From contig NC_085138.1 in the NCBI RefSeq assembly GCF_035046485.1, positions 288,916,089-288,980,088 on the forward strand: a stretch of DNA of 64,000 nucleotides. The letters run 5' to 3'. The notes under the pieces are model-generated. The model did no database searches. It was given only the letters and a program-made list of their open reading frames with translations, and was not told where the DNA came from. A program made the translations under genes and the position numbers. The stretch is from Aedes albopictus (lineage: Eukaryota; Arthropoda; Insecta; Diptera; Culicidae). Of the stretch, positions 33,996 to 45,285 are shown piece after piece. Within the stretch, counting starts at the first letter, position 1. Each line of letters opens with the position of its first letter.

Positions 33996-34786
33996 CTCGG
34001 TCGGAAAACGTTCTGGAAGGTTCTTTTGACATCCGCCATTGCAATCAATCATTTGCAATTGCAGAACAATCCACCGCTGTGGTCGCACCATTACATTCGT
34101 CATCCCTGAAGACGCTGTTGTATTGCTGTTGCTGCTAATTGAATTAGATTCAAGGCTCGATTTATCGGTCCGATTATCTTCCCAGGGTCTCACAGGTACC
34201 CTTTAGATCGTTTGTTTCCTCCATTCGATGCACTTTTGTCATTCCTGATACTTTGGACTCTGCGTTAACTGCCTCTACGAGCAACGTGCATCACGCGGGA
34301 AAGTTGCGCCATTGCTGTGGGTGATTCCGCGAAAACCTTCGCTTCGCTATCACTGTTAAGCCCTCCGACGTCATCTTTTCTAGCAACCGACGACCCTGCT
34401 GATTGAATGTTAATTGGGTCATCCTTGGCCATTGTTACGTCACTCCGACTGTTACTGATCGCCTTTTCGGGACTCTACAGGCTGGTGTCTATTCCGTAAG
34501 GCCCCTTTGGATTTTCGGACCATCTCCGACACCGTACCGAATCGAAAAGGAGATTGGTGGATAGTGCTTCGATTTCGTTCAGCTCTCACGCCATTTTGAG
34601 GAAGGCTTCGGCACCAACCAACAATCATCCGCTGATTTCCATTCGCTTTTTGAAGTCGATTCCTGCCAGACACTACGACGCCCTGTAACTATTTCGGCGA
34701 TTTGGATCACGAATAGCGTGGACGGCGCTCGAGACTGTTCTGCTTAACGTTTTTGATAATTCAGGGTACGCTTTGCCTTGGAAAAG

Positions 34787-34854
34787 GTGAGTACCTTTCC
34801 CAAGTGGTTAAATTTCCAAACGTCCGGTCTACCGTGGTCTTTTTTTCTGGACAG
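34787..34854 (+). other. Probable intron in the retrotransposon leader
   Basis: A 68-bp segment starts AAAG|GTGAGTACC and ends TGGTCTTTTTTTCTGGACAG. Donor, polypyrimidine tract and acceptor are all near consensus. It lies about 45 bp upstream of the gag start. If used, it would give spliced and unspliced leader RNAs. Confidence 0.55.
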
Positions 34855-34899
34855 ATCTCGCCGACTCCAACGATCGTTTTGAGTTGTCGAGCCTCTACC

Positions 34900-35199
34900 A
34901 TGGCGGACTACGAGGTGCTCATCGGGAGGAGAGACACGCTGCTTGCTACTTTGGGTCGGGCAGAGACTTTCGTCGCCAACTACGATGCAGGACGGGACCA
35001 AGGCCAAGTACCGCTGAGACTGAACCACGTCGACAACATCTGGATTAACCTCGAATCGGTGCAGGGCCAGCTTCAGGATACGGAGAGATCAGCAGAAGAT
35101 CAATCAAATTTAATTAACATCTCCAACAAAACAACTGCACCAGCTGCGCGGCTACAGGGAGTGTGCGATTCGAGTGCATTCTGTTACGATGAGGACTAG
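34900..35199 (+). pseudogene. gag: N-terminal fragment of BEL/Pao gag
   Basis: ATG at 34900 (ACCATGG context) opens 99 codons: MADYEVLIGRRDTLLATLGR, then a DAGRDQGQVPLRLNHVDNIW helix-rich stretch and LESVQGQLQDTERSAEDQ. This RRDTLL...VRL...W..LE.VQ..L pattern is the start of BEL/Pao gag (a ~500-residue polyprotein portion in intact elements). The frame stops at 35197-35199, and no capsid, zinc knuckle, protease or RT follows, so only the first fifth remains. It forms part of the LTR element beginning at 33671. Confidence 0.6.
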
Positions 35200-36150
35200 T
35201 CAGCGCCACATACGTAGTAGAACAGAGAGAGAGAGAGAGAGCCGAAGTTTCTGAGCGTCAATCTTAAGTTACTTTACTGTGCGTAAATTGTGATATCAAT
35301 TCAGGAAGCTTAACAAGCGAAAAAAGAAGTGATACCGATGAGAAGTGCGTGCCACAGATTGGGAATTGGTCGAATGGAAGAGTGTCGGTTAAAAAATGTC
35401 CAATGGTCAAGTGATTTCGCAACGCGTCGGGAAGTGATGCAACCGAGAACACCCACAATAGGGGTAATGCAGGAATTGTTCTGTTCTTGGGATGTGCAAT
35501 GTCAAGGTGGGAACGATCCGGAGGGGAAACAGAATGCCATACAATTTGCCATAACCGCCAGTAGCATGGTGCAGCAGCAGAACGAGACGGTGATTAGTCA
35601 ACGATCATTATACCGGGATATTGCTGAATCGCAATAATGAAACAAACGCCGAACGAGTCCGAGCAACCCGAGACACAGACTCCGCCCTTAGTCGATGCCC
35701 ACCAATGCGTGAGTAAACTCAAATTGGCAATCATCATCATAACGCACGAACCCCACCAACCGTTGCCAAATCGGTTTGAAAATGACAACCTATCCTCTCG
35801 GTGAACAGTGGGTTGATATATTTAGCAACCAGATCCAACCGTTGCTATCGCGATGTATATCATCTTCTTTACGATTTCAATCTGAATAACAAACTAAAAC
35901 AAGACAGCTTTCTACAAGCAAAATATGATCTTTGATAATCTTCAAAACTGTTGTTCTCTCATGCATTTCAGATTGCGTTTGTCACAATTGAAAACATTGA
36001 AGATAAACTTTAATGCCGGGCGAGGTTTGAACGGTGAATTTCTTTACCAGAATATACGAAAACTTTCTTGAATTTTTCACCTGGAACGTGGAAATGTCTT
36101 CGGCAATCAGGACCTGCAAGGCCCAAGACGAATAAAAAATAGGTGGCATA
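35200..36150. other. Remnant DNA after gag
   Basis: (GA)n at 35223-35241, then moderately GC-rich sequence that may be decayed retroelement interior. Several short open frames overlap without motifs. From 35900 on it is AT-rich and unrecognised. Confidence 0.35.
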
Positions 36151-36675
36151 CAATTAATGAAAGCGTCCGCAAAGAATGCTTCTCCAAAAGTCACTCCGCA
36201 ATTCTTCAGCAATTCCTTCAGGGATTTCTCAAGGAATTCCATGGGGAATGTCTTATGGTTTTTCTTGAGGTTCCTTGAGATTCTTCTAAAAATTCCTTCA
36301 GAGTATCTTCAGGGAATCCTCGAGAGTTTCCATCAGGGGTTTTTTAGTCATTTCACTAGGAAACCCTCCAGAAGTACCTTCTGAGACCGGTCCGTCAGGA
36401 GTTCCGTCTGGGATCCGTCTTGAAGATCATTCAAGGATTTCTCTAGAAATTTCGTGAGGAATTCTTTCGGAGCATCCTCACCGTTTTTTTTTTTTGATTT
36501 TCAAGGAATTGCCTCGGCGATTCCACCAGAAATTCCTCTCGGGGATTCCTCTAGGAATGCCGGATTTCTCCATGAATGCCTTCGGGAATTCGCTCGTGGA
36601 TTCCTCCAGGAATGCCCAAGGGGATTCATCCTGGAATTCCCTCAGGGATTGCTCTCGGTCTTCCTTCAGCGATTC
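36150..36675 (+). repeat. GGATTCCTCAGGAATTCC minisatellite, part 1
   Basis: Irregular ~15-bp repeats of GGATTCCTYCRGGAATTCC read as IPxGIPxE-like peptides in several frames. The tract is interrupted at 36676-36677 by a Tc1/mariner insertion and continues at 38951. Confidence 0.8.
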
Positions 36676-36769
36676 TAAAGGCCGTTCATACCTGAATCCG
36701 GACACAGAAAAAATATTCTAGAAAAACAACAGCATGTTTTTGATCCATATTTTTTAATTCATATTATAA

Positions 36770-37364
36770 ACAAATGTAATACTCAACACCACAGCATATA
36801 GACTTATATGGATTTACGCGCACTTTCTTGTTTACACCTTTCGTGAATCTTTTCACGGTGAATTTGTCGATAAGCAATATGTCACTGAGAAAAAAAATTA
36901 TTGGATCGTTGGCACCTCTACACTGCTTTTTGAGGTCGTCCTTCATCATAGACCAGTAATAGACCAGTATGATTTGATTCGTCGCAGCTGTGGATGGTTT
37001 GGTGGGTAACAATCCTTGGTTACATAAGCAACGTTGTTTTGATGGTACCAAGTGATTGTATCTTTAACGTAATGGCAAATGGCCAAATCTGACCAGAACA
37101 AGGTCACATGTTTTTTTTTGTTCAGAAAAGAGACACTTTTGGCGGCATTCTTCCGGAAAAATCTCATCGTATATTTTGTTACAAAAATCTGAAGTTTTAG
37201 CTCTCACGAACATATTGCTTGCCATACTTAATATCTTTCGGGGAATTTGGTTTTAAATTTTCGTTTCAGACGTTCAGGATCTTCTTTATGGTAAGTTTGT
37301 TTTGTTAAAATCCTGTCCTGTGAAATATTTGAACTTTTTTGAGGCAGTATGTTTCATCGTCCAT
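36770..37364 (-). pseudogene. Tc1/mariner (DD37-type) transposase pseudogene
   Basis: On the minus strand MDDETYCLKK at 37364 carries the first catalytic Asp in a MDDETY block. After a frameshift in an A-run it continues KFKYFTGQDF. Further on, WSDLAICHYVKDTITWYHQN holds the second Asp in an F-W-x-DLA-x-CHY block, followed by PPNHPQLRRIKSYWSI, where the usual RPIE has become RRIK, so the third acidic residue is lost. Another frameshift follows before MMKDDLKK. This block order is that of mosquito ITmD37E-like transposases (about 340 residues when complete); the N-terminal DNA-binding half is mostly missing. Clearly non-functional. Confidence 0.75.
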
Positions 37365-37520
37365 TACAACTCAACGGAATTTTGGGAGGATTTGTTAATA
37401 AAGAATACGTATTTTCAAAGCTTTTGTTCAAAACAGATTTCCTACGTGCTAACTCAGATGGTGCCATCCTGAATACGGAAGGTGATTTGGAGATCAATGT
37501 ATTTTATTTTCGTTCGTATA

Positions 37521-38847
37521 GAGTAATGCGGGGCAAAAGTTCGCACGGGGCAAAAGTTCGCAGTGGGTCTTTCTCTGAACACGAGTTAAAACCCCAAACA
37601 AATTTGTATGGGTTCGATACATAGTCAGGCCAGTTACTCGTCAACAAAAATTGAAACGATTTCGTTATGGTGTGGCAGAGTTTTGCGAAAAAATGTGTTT
37701 CTAGGTGTTTTGATATAATTTTTAGGCTTTTGGAATAAGAATTTGTAGTAACAGGAAGAAGAAGAATCTCTTAACCTCTTGATGCCGGAGAATTGTAATT
37801 CCATAGTAGTTTGAGAGGTGCACTCGAATAAACAATAAACTACTAGTGCTTCTTGCAGAAAGGGACATTGTTAAAACCTTGACGGTGGGGCAAAAGTTCG
37901 CAGTAGCTGTGGGGCAAAAGTTCGCACTAGATTTCTGAATGTAGCACATCAATATAATTACAGAATCTCTGAAGCAATGATGGCTTCGTATAGTAACTAC
38001 TATATATGTATAATATGTGTGGTATGCACCCTAAAATCGTTCCGGCAGAGGGTTTAACTAAGTTTTGTAAAGATCGATTGTAAGGCAAATATTATGTTCA
38101 CCCATTTAAATCAAGAAATTAAAAATGGCTAAAACATTTTAAAACATTTTCTTCGTCATCCTCGTCGAGTCTTTTCGTATGTTTCTGAAGGTCATGTTAT
38201 GTTCATCTACTCTACCGGGGATTTTCATAGTTTAGTTTGTAAATTCACAGTTATAATTCATCACTATTCTGACGGAGATAAGATTCGATTACGGTCCCGT
38301 TCAATAGTTTTGCAGCATATTTGATTTTTTTTTTCAAGTATTTTGTGCAACACGTATCTCTTTGATTACCCCACAATGTATTTTGATAGCTTCAGTAATG
38401 CTGGAAAGGACAGCTTCAAGTTAATAGTTGTGGAAGTCTTCATAAAATACATTGTAAACCAAAGCTGAACACCAGGTCGTATTCCAGTTGGGCCGTAATG
38501 CTAAGAACAGAAAGAAACAGATTTCACGGCTAGAGTGAAAGGACGAACATGAATTACCATGAAATAAATGAACAACACACTAATAAACTACGCTGTTCAA
38601 GGTGCGAACTTTTGCCCCGCATAATGCGAACTTTTGCCCCCACTATGGGGCAAAAGTTCGCATTGGAGTATTTGTATTAAAAATTGTATTACTAAAACTA
38701 CGAATAGAACGTGAAAAAATCTAGTACTACGTTTTGAAGGTTACATGATAGGGACCCGTTTAACGAAGAAAAACGATATTATTTTCTTTTCGTTTGATAG
38801 CTATTTTATGAAGTCTGTTAGGTGCGAACTTTTGCCCCGCATTACTC
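37521..38847. mobile_element. TA element, GAGTAATGCGGGGCAAAAGTT family, 1327 bp
   Basis: TA at 37519-37520 and 38848-38849. The left end is GAGTAATGCGGGGCAAAAGTT, directly followed by CGCACGGGGCAAAAGTTCGC; the right end is the complement. The phrase GGGGCAAAAGTTCGCA occurs again internally near 37887, 37911, 38607, 38628 and 38645. No ORF of note. Nested in the Tc1/mariner relic. Confidence 0.85.
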
Positions 38848-38950
38848 TATGTATCAGTCTTCAGCATAGAAAGTTTCATCCCATTCCGTGGTAATTTGAC
38901 TAAGAAACAGGATAAATACGTTGTCCGGATTTTGGTGTGAACGGCCTTTA

Positions 38951-39130
38951 CCAGGTCTTTCCATCCGGGATTCCCCCGATAATTCGATTCGGGATTCCAG
39001 CGAGAACTCCATCCGGGATTATTCGGGAATTACTCCCAGGATTCCCCGCGAATAGCTCCCGGGATTATTCTAGGATTCCCCCGGAAATTCCTTCCGAGAT
39101 TCCCCCGGGAATTACATCTGGGATTCCCGA
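38951..39130 (+). repeat. GGATTCC minisatellite, part 2
   Basis: It continues part 1 after the Tc1/mariner insertion, with units such as GGGATTCCCCCGGAAATTCC. Confidence 0.8.
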
Positions 39131-39555
39131 CTAGAAAATTATAATAAAAATATATCATAATCGATCCTAACAAACCGTGATATTTATAACTCATTCTGAT
39201 ATAATATTGTTCAACATCCTTGGTGTTTTCAAAGTACTATAACTCAATTATATCACATTATGTTTTAAATGGTGTTTGATAATTCATTGTATTATCGTTT
39301 AATTTACAATTACAAAATTGTATCAAATTTTGATAGAAACTAGTAATTCTGAGGCAAAAAATTATATCACATTTTGTTATAATTTTGATATGATTGTAAC
39401 AAAATAGGTTATAATCTTGATTAGAGCAGTGCACTTTTTGTTACAATTTTAGTTATTTTAACATCATCCTGCATCTAGTCTATAACAATATATGTTATAG
39501 AGAAATATTATAAAATCATAACATAATATGATATAAACTTGATATAATTTTCTAG
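39131..39555. mobile_element. 425-bp MITE with CTAGAAAATTATA termini
   Basis: The left end is CTAGAAAATTATAATAAAAA and the right end is GATATAATTTTCTAG, complementary over 13 bp. The interior repeats ATTATATCA/TGATATAAT words, so it is largely self-complementary. If TA is the target, the ends are GAAAATTATA between TA dinucleotides. It lies in the minisatellite. Confidence 0.7.
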
Positions 39556-40110
39556 ACGGGTTCCCCCGGGAATTCCTTCCTGGATTCCCCCGGAAATTCC
39601 TTCCGGGATTCCCTCGACAATTCCTTCCGGGAGTCCGCAGAAGTTCCTTTCGGGATTTCCTCTGGAATTCCTTCTGGAATTCCCCCGGCAGTACCTACAA
39701 AGTTATCCTCAGAAATGAATTCAGAGATTTTTCCAGGGCATGTCTTCCGGATTTTCCCGGCATTTCCTTTCGGAATTTCTCCGTGAATTCCTTTCGGGAT
39801 TTTCCCGGGAATTCCTTCTAGGATTAACCTGGGCATTATCCTGAGAATTCTGGGATTCCCCTGGCAGTTCCTACGAAGATAATTTTAGAAATGCTTTCAG
39901 GGATTTCTTCAGAAGTACTGTCATGGAGTCGACTCATCATCAATAAATTCATTCAAGGATATCTCCAGTGTTTCCTTCAAGGAGTTCTACCAAGGATTCT
40001 TCCAGGCGTTTCTTCAGGGATTCCTTCAAGGATCTCTCCAGGGATTCCATCAGAGATTCCTCAAGAAATTTTTCAGGGATTACTCCAGAAATTTCTCCAT
40101 GGATTAATAA
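39556..40110 (+). repeat. GGATTCC minisatellite, part 3
   Basis: Same units as parts 1 and 2, grading into GGGATTCCTTCAAGGATYTC. Open frames in it are repeat artefacts. Confidence 0.8.
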
Positions 40111-43100
40111 ATTCAAACAAAACACTTGAAGAATCATCATCATTCTAGAACTTTCGTACAATTGAATACAATAAAATGAGTAACTACAAATGATGTTGTC
40201 ATTTATTTGCTTCTCTGTATTTTGTTAGCTATATGAAGTACTACTACCAACCACCGGAGCAGAGATGAGCTGGTATTTTACCAACGATGATGTGAACGCA
40301 CGGTGCGAAAACGGGTGGCTATCAGAACTGAAACCGATTTGTACACGTCTACTACTCACCGACTTACTACGCACTGCACAATGGTCCACGAACCAGTTTT
40401 ACGAGGAAAGTTGCATGCAGCGCCTTCAAATGATTTTTTAGACAAATATGGTCTTCTAAAAATAAGGTCCTCTTTCAAATGTGCATGAAAATTAGGGTGG
40501 TCCTTATTTTCAAAGAAATTCTTAACCAAACTTTTTTATTTGCAAGAATAACTGTATACATTCTTCGGGAAAGTTATAGATCTATCAATTTTGAGCAAGT
40601 TGAATTTTACAACTGGGTATTACAAAAATATTCGCTGAGTGTGCTATTGGATACCTTGTAAAGGTACTGTAAAAATCGTTATTTCCAATGTAAATTATTT
40701 GAACCTTTTTCGATGCAGAATTGAACCCAGGATTCTACACGCCAGGCTTGTAGATTGAAGGAGTTGAAGAAAGCATCCATACAAAGCGTATAGTTTGCTG
40801 CAAACAAACCATAGACACCGATGACAGCCGATAATTTTAAATCGATTGGAAGGCCATTCTCGCAGACATCTCCCGATTGTGCTTTGAAGAGATAATCATA
40901 GCAATTGAGAGCCGATCAATAAAACTATTTTCATAACTCAATTTAAAATAAATCAAAGCAACGGATTCCAACTGAATGGCAAACAAAGCGCGACGGTGCA
41001 TGTGCCGCTGACCACGACCGATCAGCGACGACGATGGCAATCTTCGAAAGACCGCGCACTCGGTGGGAGATGGACCAATCTTGCCACGGACCACGGACAT
41101 CTGTAGCCCCTACCCCGCCGGTGGCGGATGGCGTGTCGAGACGGAATGTGACATGTGCGCGAACAAATTGCTTGCAATTGCGTTCCACCGTTTTGCGAAA
41201 GGAGAACAATTGCCATTCTCTTTGTGGGTTTTCGATCATAATCGTCGGGGTGGGGTGTTTAGGGCGGTCGGCGTGCGGACGGAAAACTAGAATTATAGAA
41301 GCTACGACCAGCTCAGCTTGGGCTATGGACGAACAGAATCAAACAATCGATTAGAGATCGCGGAACGCTACATGGTGGGATGAAATGATAATCTTCCGCT
41401 GGATGGCGACGATGCTGATCCGGAACGAGATGGGGTAGATAGATTGTGCAACAATTGAGAGTCTATTGACAAAGCTATCATAATACTGTGGGCAAGATCC
41501 ACTGTGTGTAGACGATGGTGGTCTTTCCAGACGTTCCTAGCGGTGCAAGGGAACGGCTACAGGTGCATGGCGAGTTATATCGTAATAATGGAATAATGGC
41601 GTTTAATCTAATTATCGTCTGGCGATCGGTAATCGATTTGTTATTACGACAATCCAGGGCAATTAATGCACAATTGAGTGAGATCCGGAAGAATGGATCC
41701 GAGAAGATATTTTTAGATCTGCACTTCATCTATTTACGTAAACACTATTTACTAAGCAACTATGAAGGTGTTAGTCATAATGTGATCCTTTAATTTGGAA
41801 ATTGCTCAATTTAATTAAAATAATCCCACTAGCGACCATTTTTAGATGGCAAAATTGTGGTTTTTATCTAATCACACTCTTGGCTTAAATAACTTTCAAA
41901 TATAATGTTTGCCTAAACGAATTACCTTTTGTAAGGCAGAAATACGTCTTCACCCCATTCATTCACCGAACAAAATCCAGTTCGGATAGCTGCAACCGTT
42001 GCACTAGATTAGGTCTTGATTTCGATAAATTATTTTTCTCAGCATGAAAACTGGATTGGTCGAACGAACGCCTTAGTTCGTTGGTCGATCCGCTCGTTCG
42101 CAACACGATGGCAGAGGGTCTCACAATTTCTTTTCCTCCGCGGTATCAACTTAGACCCGATGGATACCTCTTCTGTAGCTAGCTGTTAGGCCGATTGGCG
42201 CTGAGATATGATTAATTCTCTGAATGGTGGCCGCCGCCGTGGGCTCCTGCCGGGAAAATTGCAAGCTAAACAACACTTAATTAGCACGTCGGTGGAATCA
42301 GGTGTCGTGGATTTTGATTTCTCAATCGAGTTTGTCTGTCTGAGTTTGGTATTTGCTGAATTGAGGTGATCCATTTAGCTTCGGTGCAGGAATTACAGAC
42401 ACGTGCCGTAGGATAACGAATGTTTCAAGAGGTTTCTGGTTTATGTATAAAAAATAATTGAACGTTAATAAGTCTAAAATAAAGCTACCCTCAAATATCT
42501 CAAGTCTCAATTAGACCACACGAAAAAGTTCATAATGTTCAGCGGCATTTAGAAAGGAATTCACTTGCCATTCTTCCATTTGTAGATTTATGAGTCAATG
42601 GGACACACCAGAGCTAAATACCACCGATCCCAGTCGCCATCTCCATTCGCAGCAGTATGGAAAACAGTTATGGGAAAAATGTGCCCACCCCTCCTGCCAG
42701 CATTGCCGCCGAGCGTGGCATAAATCCACCAATGTTCCCCGTTGAAATTATTATCTATTCATATCTCAAATTAAAACCCGCTTACATCCCATAAATTGCC
42801 GCATATCAACAATGTTAATGCTGAGAAATATTGTCACATGAATGGATGGCAAATAAATAAATAGTCCAGAATTGGACGCTAAACTCCCTTTTTTCCTGTC
42901 CCGGATTGGCATGAGCTACTGGTTTTCCTTCTTTTCTCATTGATCTTTGAGGCTGGGTTGGAATACATATGCGGGTTACGTTCAAGCATTATAGATGTTA
43001 TACTAAATGCACGTGGAATGATACATAATGACGGTAGATGATGGGAATATTCGGATTAGTGTATAGGATACAAGTTCGAAGCAACAGCATTTGCACAAGA

Positions 43101-44029
43101 AATGTATCCAATATGTAACAATATTAAATATCGCTGAAATTTACAGTTGTCTTTATATTCTGTAAAATTGACAAACCGAAAGTACTCGCGGATGTTTTGA
43201 AGTAAGTGATATCGAACGATTAACATTGGTTTAGAAGCATCCTATATATACAAAACAAATGATAGAGCAGGTGCAACATTTATCCTTATCAACAGCATCC
43301 ACGTTGCTACACAAGACATCATACACAAACAAACGTTGAAGTAGTATGGGGCAGTCCAGGAACCACGTACACCAAATTTCGATATCCGACCTAGCAGAGC
43401 TTTGACAATGTCTGTTCTTGAATTCCGCTCTTCTAATTGAAGCTGCTCATGCATACACGGAATAAAACGATGGATTGACACAATTCAGAAGAGTATTTCA
43501 CTTAGAATGTCAACCTTTAATATTTTTCAACGTTTGCATCAGACTGCTTTTCACGTTTTCGAACATTTCACCACATTTCCAGTGGAAAAGTGGGAGCATT
43601 GTTTGAATTTTTACTCTGAGCTCTACGTCCGTTCACATAATATTCTGCAACGTAATCCATGAAGGCATCCATTGACTGTGTGCAATTGTTCCCAAGCTCT
43701 TAAAATGCTTAAGGAACTAGTTCAGGAATGTCTTTGGGTGGTTAAAATGCCAACGCAACAACCTTTTTATAAAAAAAATAGAAGTGTATGACTTTTTCCA
43801 AACATATTTTGGTTCAAGTGGAAATAGCATCCATGGATTAGGAAAAGCCTGTTTTAGCGTTCATGGAGGCCATCTCGCAATCTATTATTATAATATGTGG
43901 GTCAAGCTGGCAGTGTAGTTTGTCGGCGATATTAGGCGTCAAACTACTAAAAGCCGATTTGTAGGTGCTTAAGACATGATCACCAATACCTATTTTCTCA
44001 GTTTATCTTAAAAAAAAAAACAGATTAAT
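40111..44029. other. Mostly single-copy-looking DNA without a supported gene
   Basis: This is the longest stretch not matching other parts of the window. It has moderate GC patches at 40960-41300, 41470-41720 and 42560-42720, and homeodomain-type words (TAATTA, AATTAATG, TTTATTA) at 41600-41680. Short open frames lack splice sites, domain motifs or strand bias. A degraded Harbinger-like segment may lie at 43345-43395 (CCACGTACACCAAATTTCG). It could be intergenic or intronic host DNA with regulatory content; that is inference. Confidence 0.4.
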
Positions 44030-44186
44030 TCACCCTGTGGTGATAGTGCCTTTCTCGTCGAAAATGTACTCGTGATCTTTCCGTCGACGTTAGCCAAAAT
44101 GTTCCTGAATCATTTTATATAGAAAAGCACAATTTTAACTTTCAAAAAGCAACAATTTTTGCTTTCATCGATTTGGGAAACTTTTC

Positions 44187-44610
44187 GGGTTTTGTACTAT
44201 TTGGGCAGGTGTACCTATTTTGGGCACTTGCCGCTACATAAGTGACCCGATTTTGTCAGCCCCTTTTCGGAACACATTTATTGCTCTATTCAAAAACTGT
44301 AACAGTTTTTCAAACTTTTTATCCCTCTATGTTCTGCATCTGAGCAGTAGTTTGATGATAGAAATTAATAAATTGCATAAAATGTGACGGTATGAGAGCA
44401 AAAAGTTTGTCGCAAAATGGGGATGACAAAATCGGGTCCTTACTGTATAACTAAGTCAATTGCAAACGGATTGATTTGAATTTTTGTATAGAATTAGGCA
44501 CGTACAGTATCTAACTTTGTACAAAAACTCAAATCAATCCGTTTGAAATTGACTTAGTTATAGCGGCAAGTGCCCAAAATAGGTACACCTGCCCAAATGG
44601 TACAAGACCC
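44187..44610. mobile_element. 424-bp foldback MITE, GTACCTATTTTGGGCACTTG ends
   Basis: Long inverted ends: TTTGGGCAGGTGTACCTATT with TTGGGCACTTGCCGCTA on the left, complemented at 44560-44605. The right side has CCC|TA. A second inner inverted repeat (AACTAAGTCAATTGCAAACG and complement) lies at 44450-44570. Together most of the element can form a hairpin. Confidence 0.75.
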
Positions 44611-45064
44611 TATTCCGTACAACAGAACATAATTAAAAAATATCAGACCTCTCAGTTGACTGCTTGACCATCTCACCCCTAATCGTGCATTAGGGGTCAT
44701 TATGACCCCTTTCTTTTCACTACGGCAGCGGGGTGAGCGTCAGCTAATGCATGAAAAAGATTGACTTTATTCACAATCACAGATCACTTTGTGATCCTCG
44801 ACAAAGTTTTAGCACACTTTAGGCTATATTTTAGTATCATTGGTAACACGATTCATGTGAAATTTGACCTCCTTACGAAAAAATGCAGAAAATGGAAATT
44901 TTCAATTCAAATTTCAAACGCAATGAGAAGAGCAAGGGCTCAACCAGCCGCACCCAAATTGTGAGCAATAATTTTAGAAGCAAAAGGAGATTGAAGATTG
45001 AAACAACTTTATTCGGTGTTGATGCGATCAAATTATATTTTTTCCACGTTGTTCCATCCTACTA

Positions 45065-45285
45065 CAGCGCCTGTTCGCTCGTTGCAACATGTTTACATTG
45101 CAACGAGCGAACGCCATTCGCTAATTGCAACGTCATTCTGACACTAAAGTGCATCGAAATGCACTCACAGCATGACCGACAGCACACATTTGACACTTGC
45201 TTGCTTTTTAATTGCAAATACTTGTCAAATTTTGCAATTAGTGGACTTGCAACTAAAAAGCGTTGCAACGAGCGAACGGGCGTTG
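45065..45285. mobile_element. 221-bp MITE, CTGTTCGCTCGTTGCAAC ends
   Basis: The left end CAGCGCCTGTTCGCTCGTTG is inverted at the right end as CAACGAGCGAACGGGCGTTG. The paralogous element at about 16612 reads CATCCTGCTATAAATTTACA without the insertion, which gives an empty site at TA. Another internal CAACGAGCGAACG copy is at 45099. Confidence 0.75.

Larger units (their letters stand above)
36678..38948 (-). mobile_element. Tc1/mariner element relic carrying a nested MITE
   Basis: Terminal repeats are AAGGCCGTTCATACC with AATCCGGACA (left) and TGTCCGGATT with GTGTGAACGGCCTT (right), between TA at 36676-36677 and 38949-38950, inside the minisatellite. Subtracting the nested MITE leaves about 940 bp, which contains a decayed minus-strand transposase. 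The element is inactive: frame breaks and probable deletion. Confidence 0.8.

Noticed and set aside
34452..35028. Minus-strand frames in the BEL/Pao leader
   Set aside because: The plus strand carries LTR, primer site and gag in the right order; the minus frames are shadows.
36454..36721. Proteins of IPxGIPxE repeats (also 38937-39134, 39552-40161)
   Set aside because: They are translations of a 15-bp minisatellite, open in several frames on both strands.
41034..41354. Overlapping open frames on both strands at 40.9-41.4 kb
   Set aside because: Several frames are open at once in a GC-richer patch; no splice sites, motifs or consistent strand.
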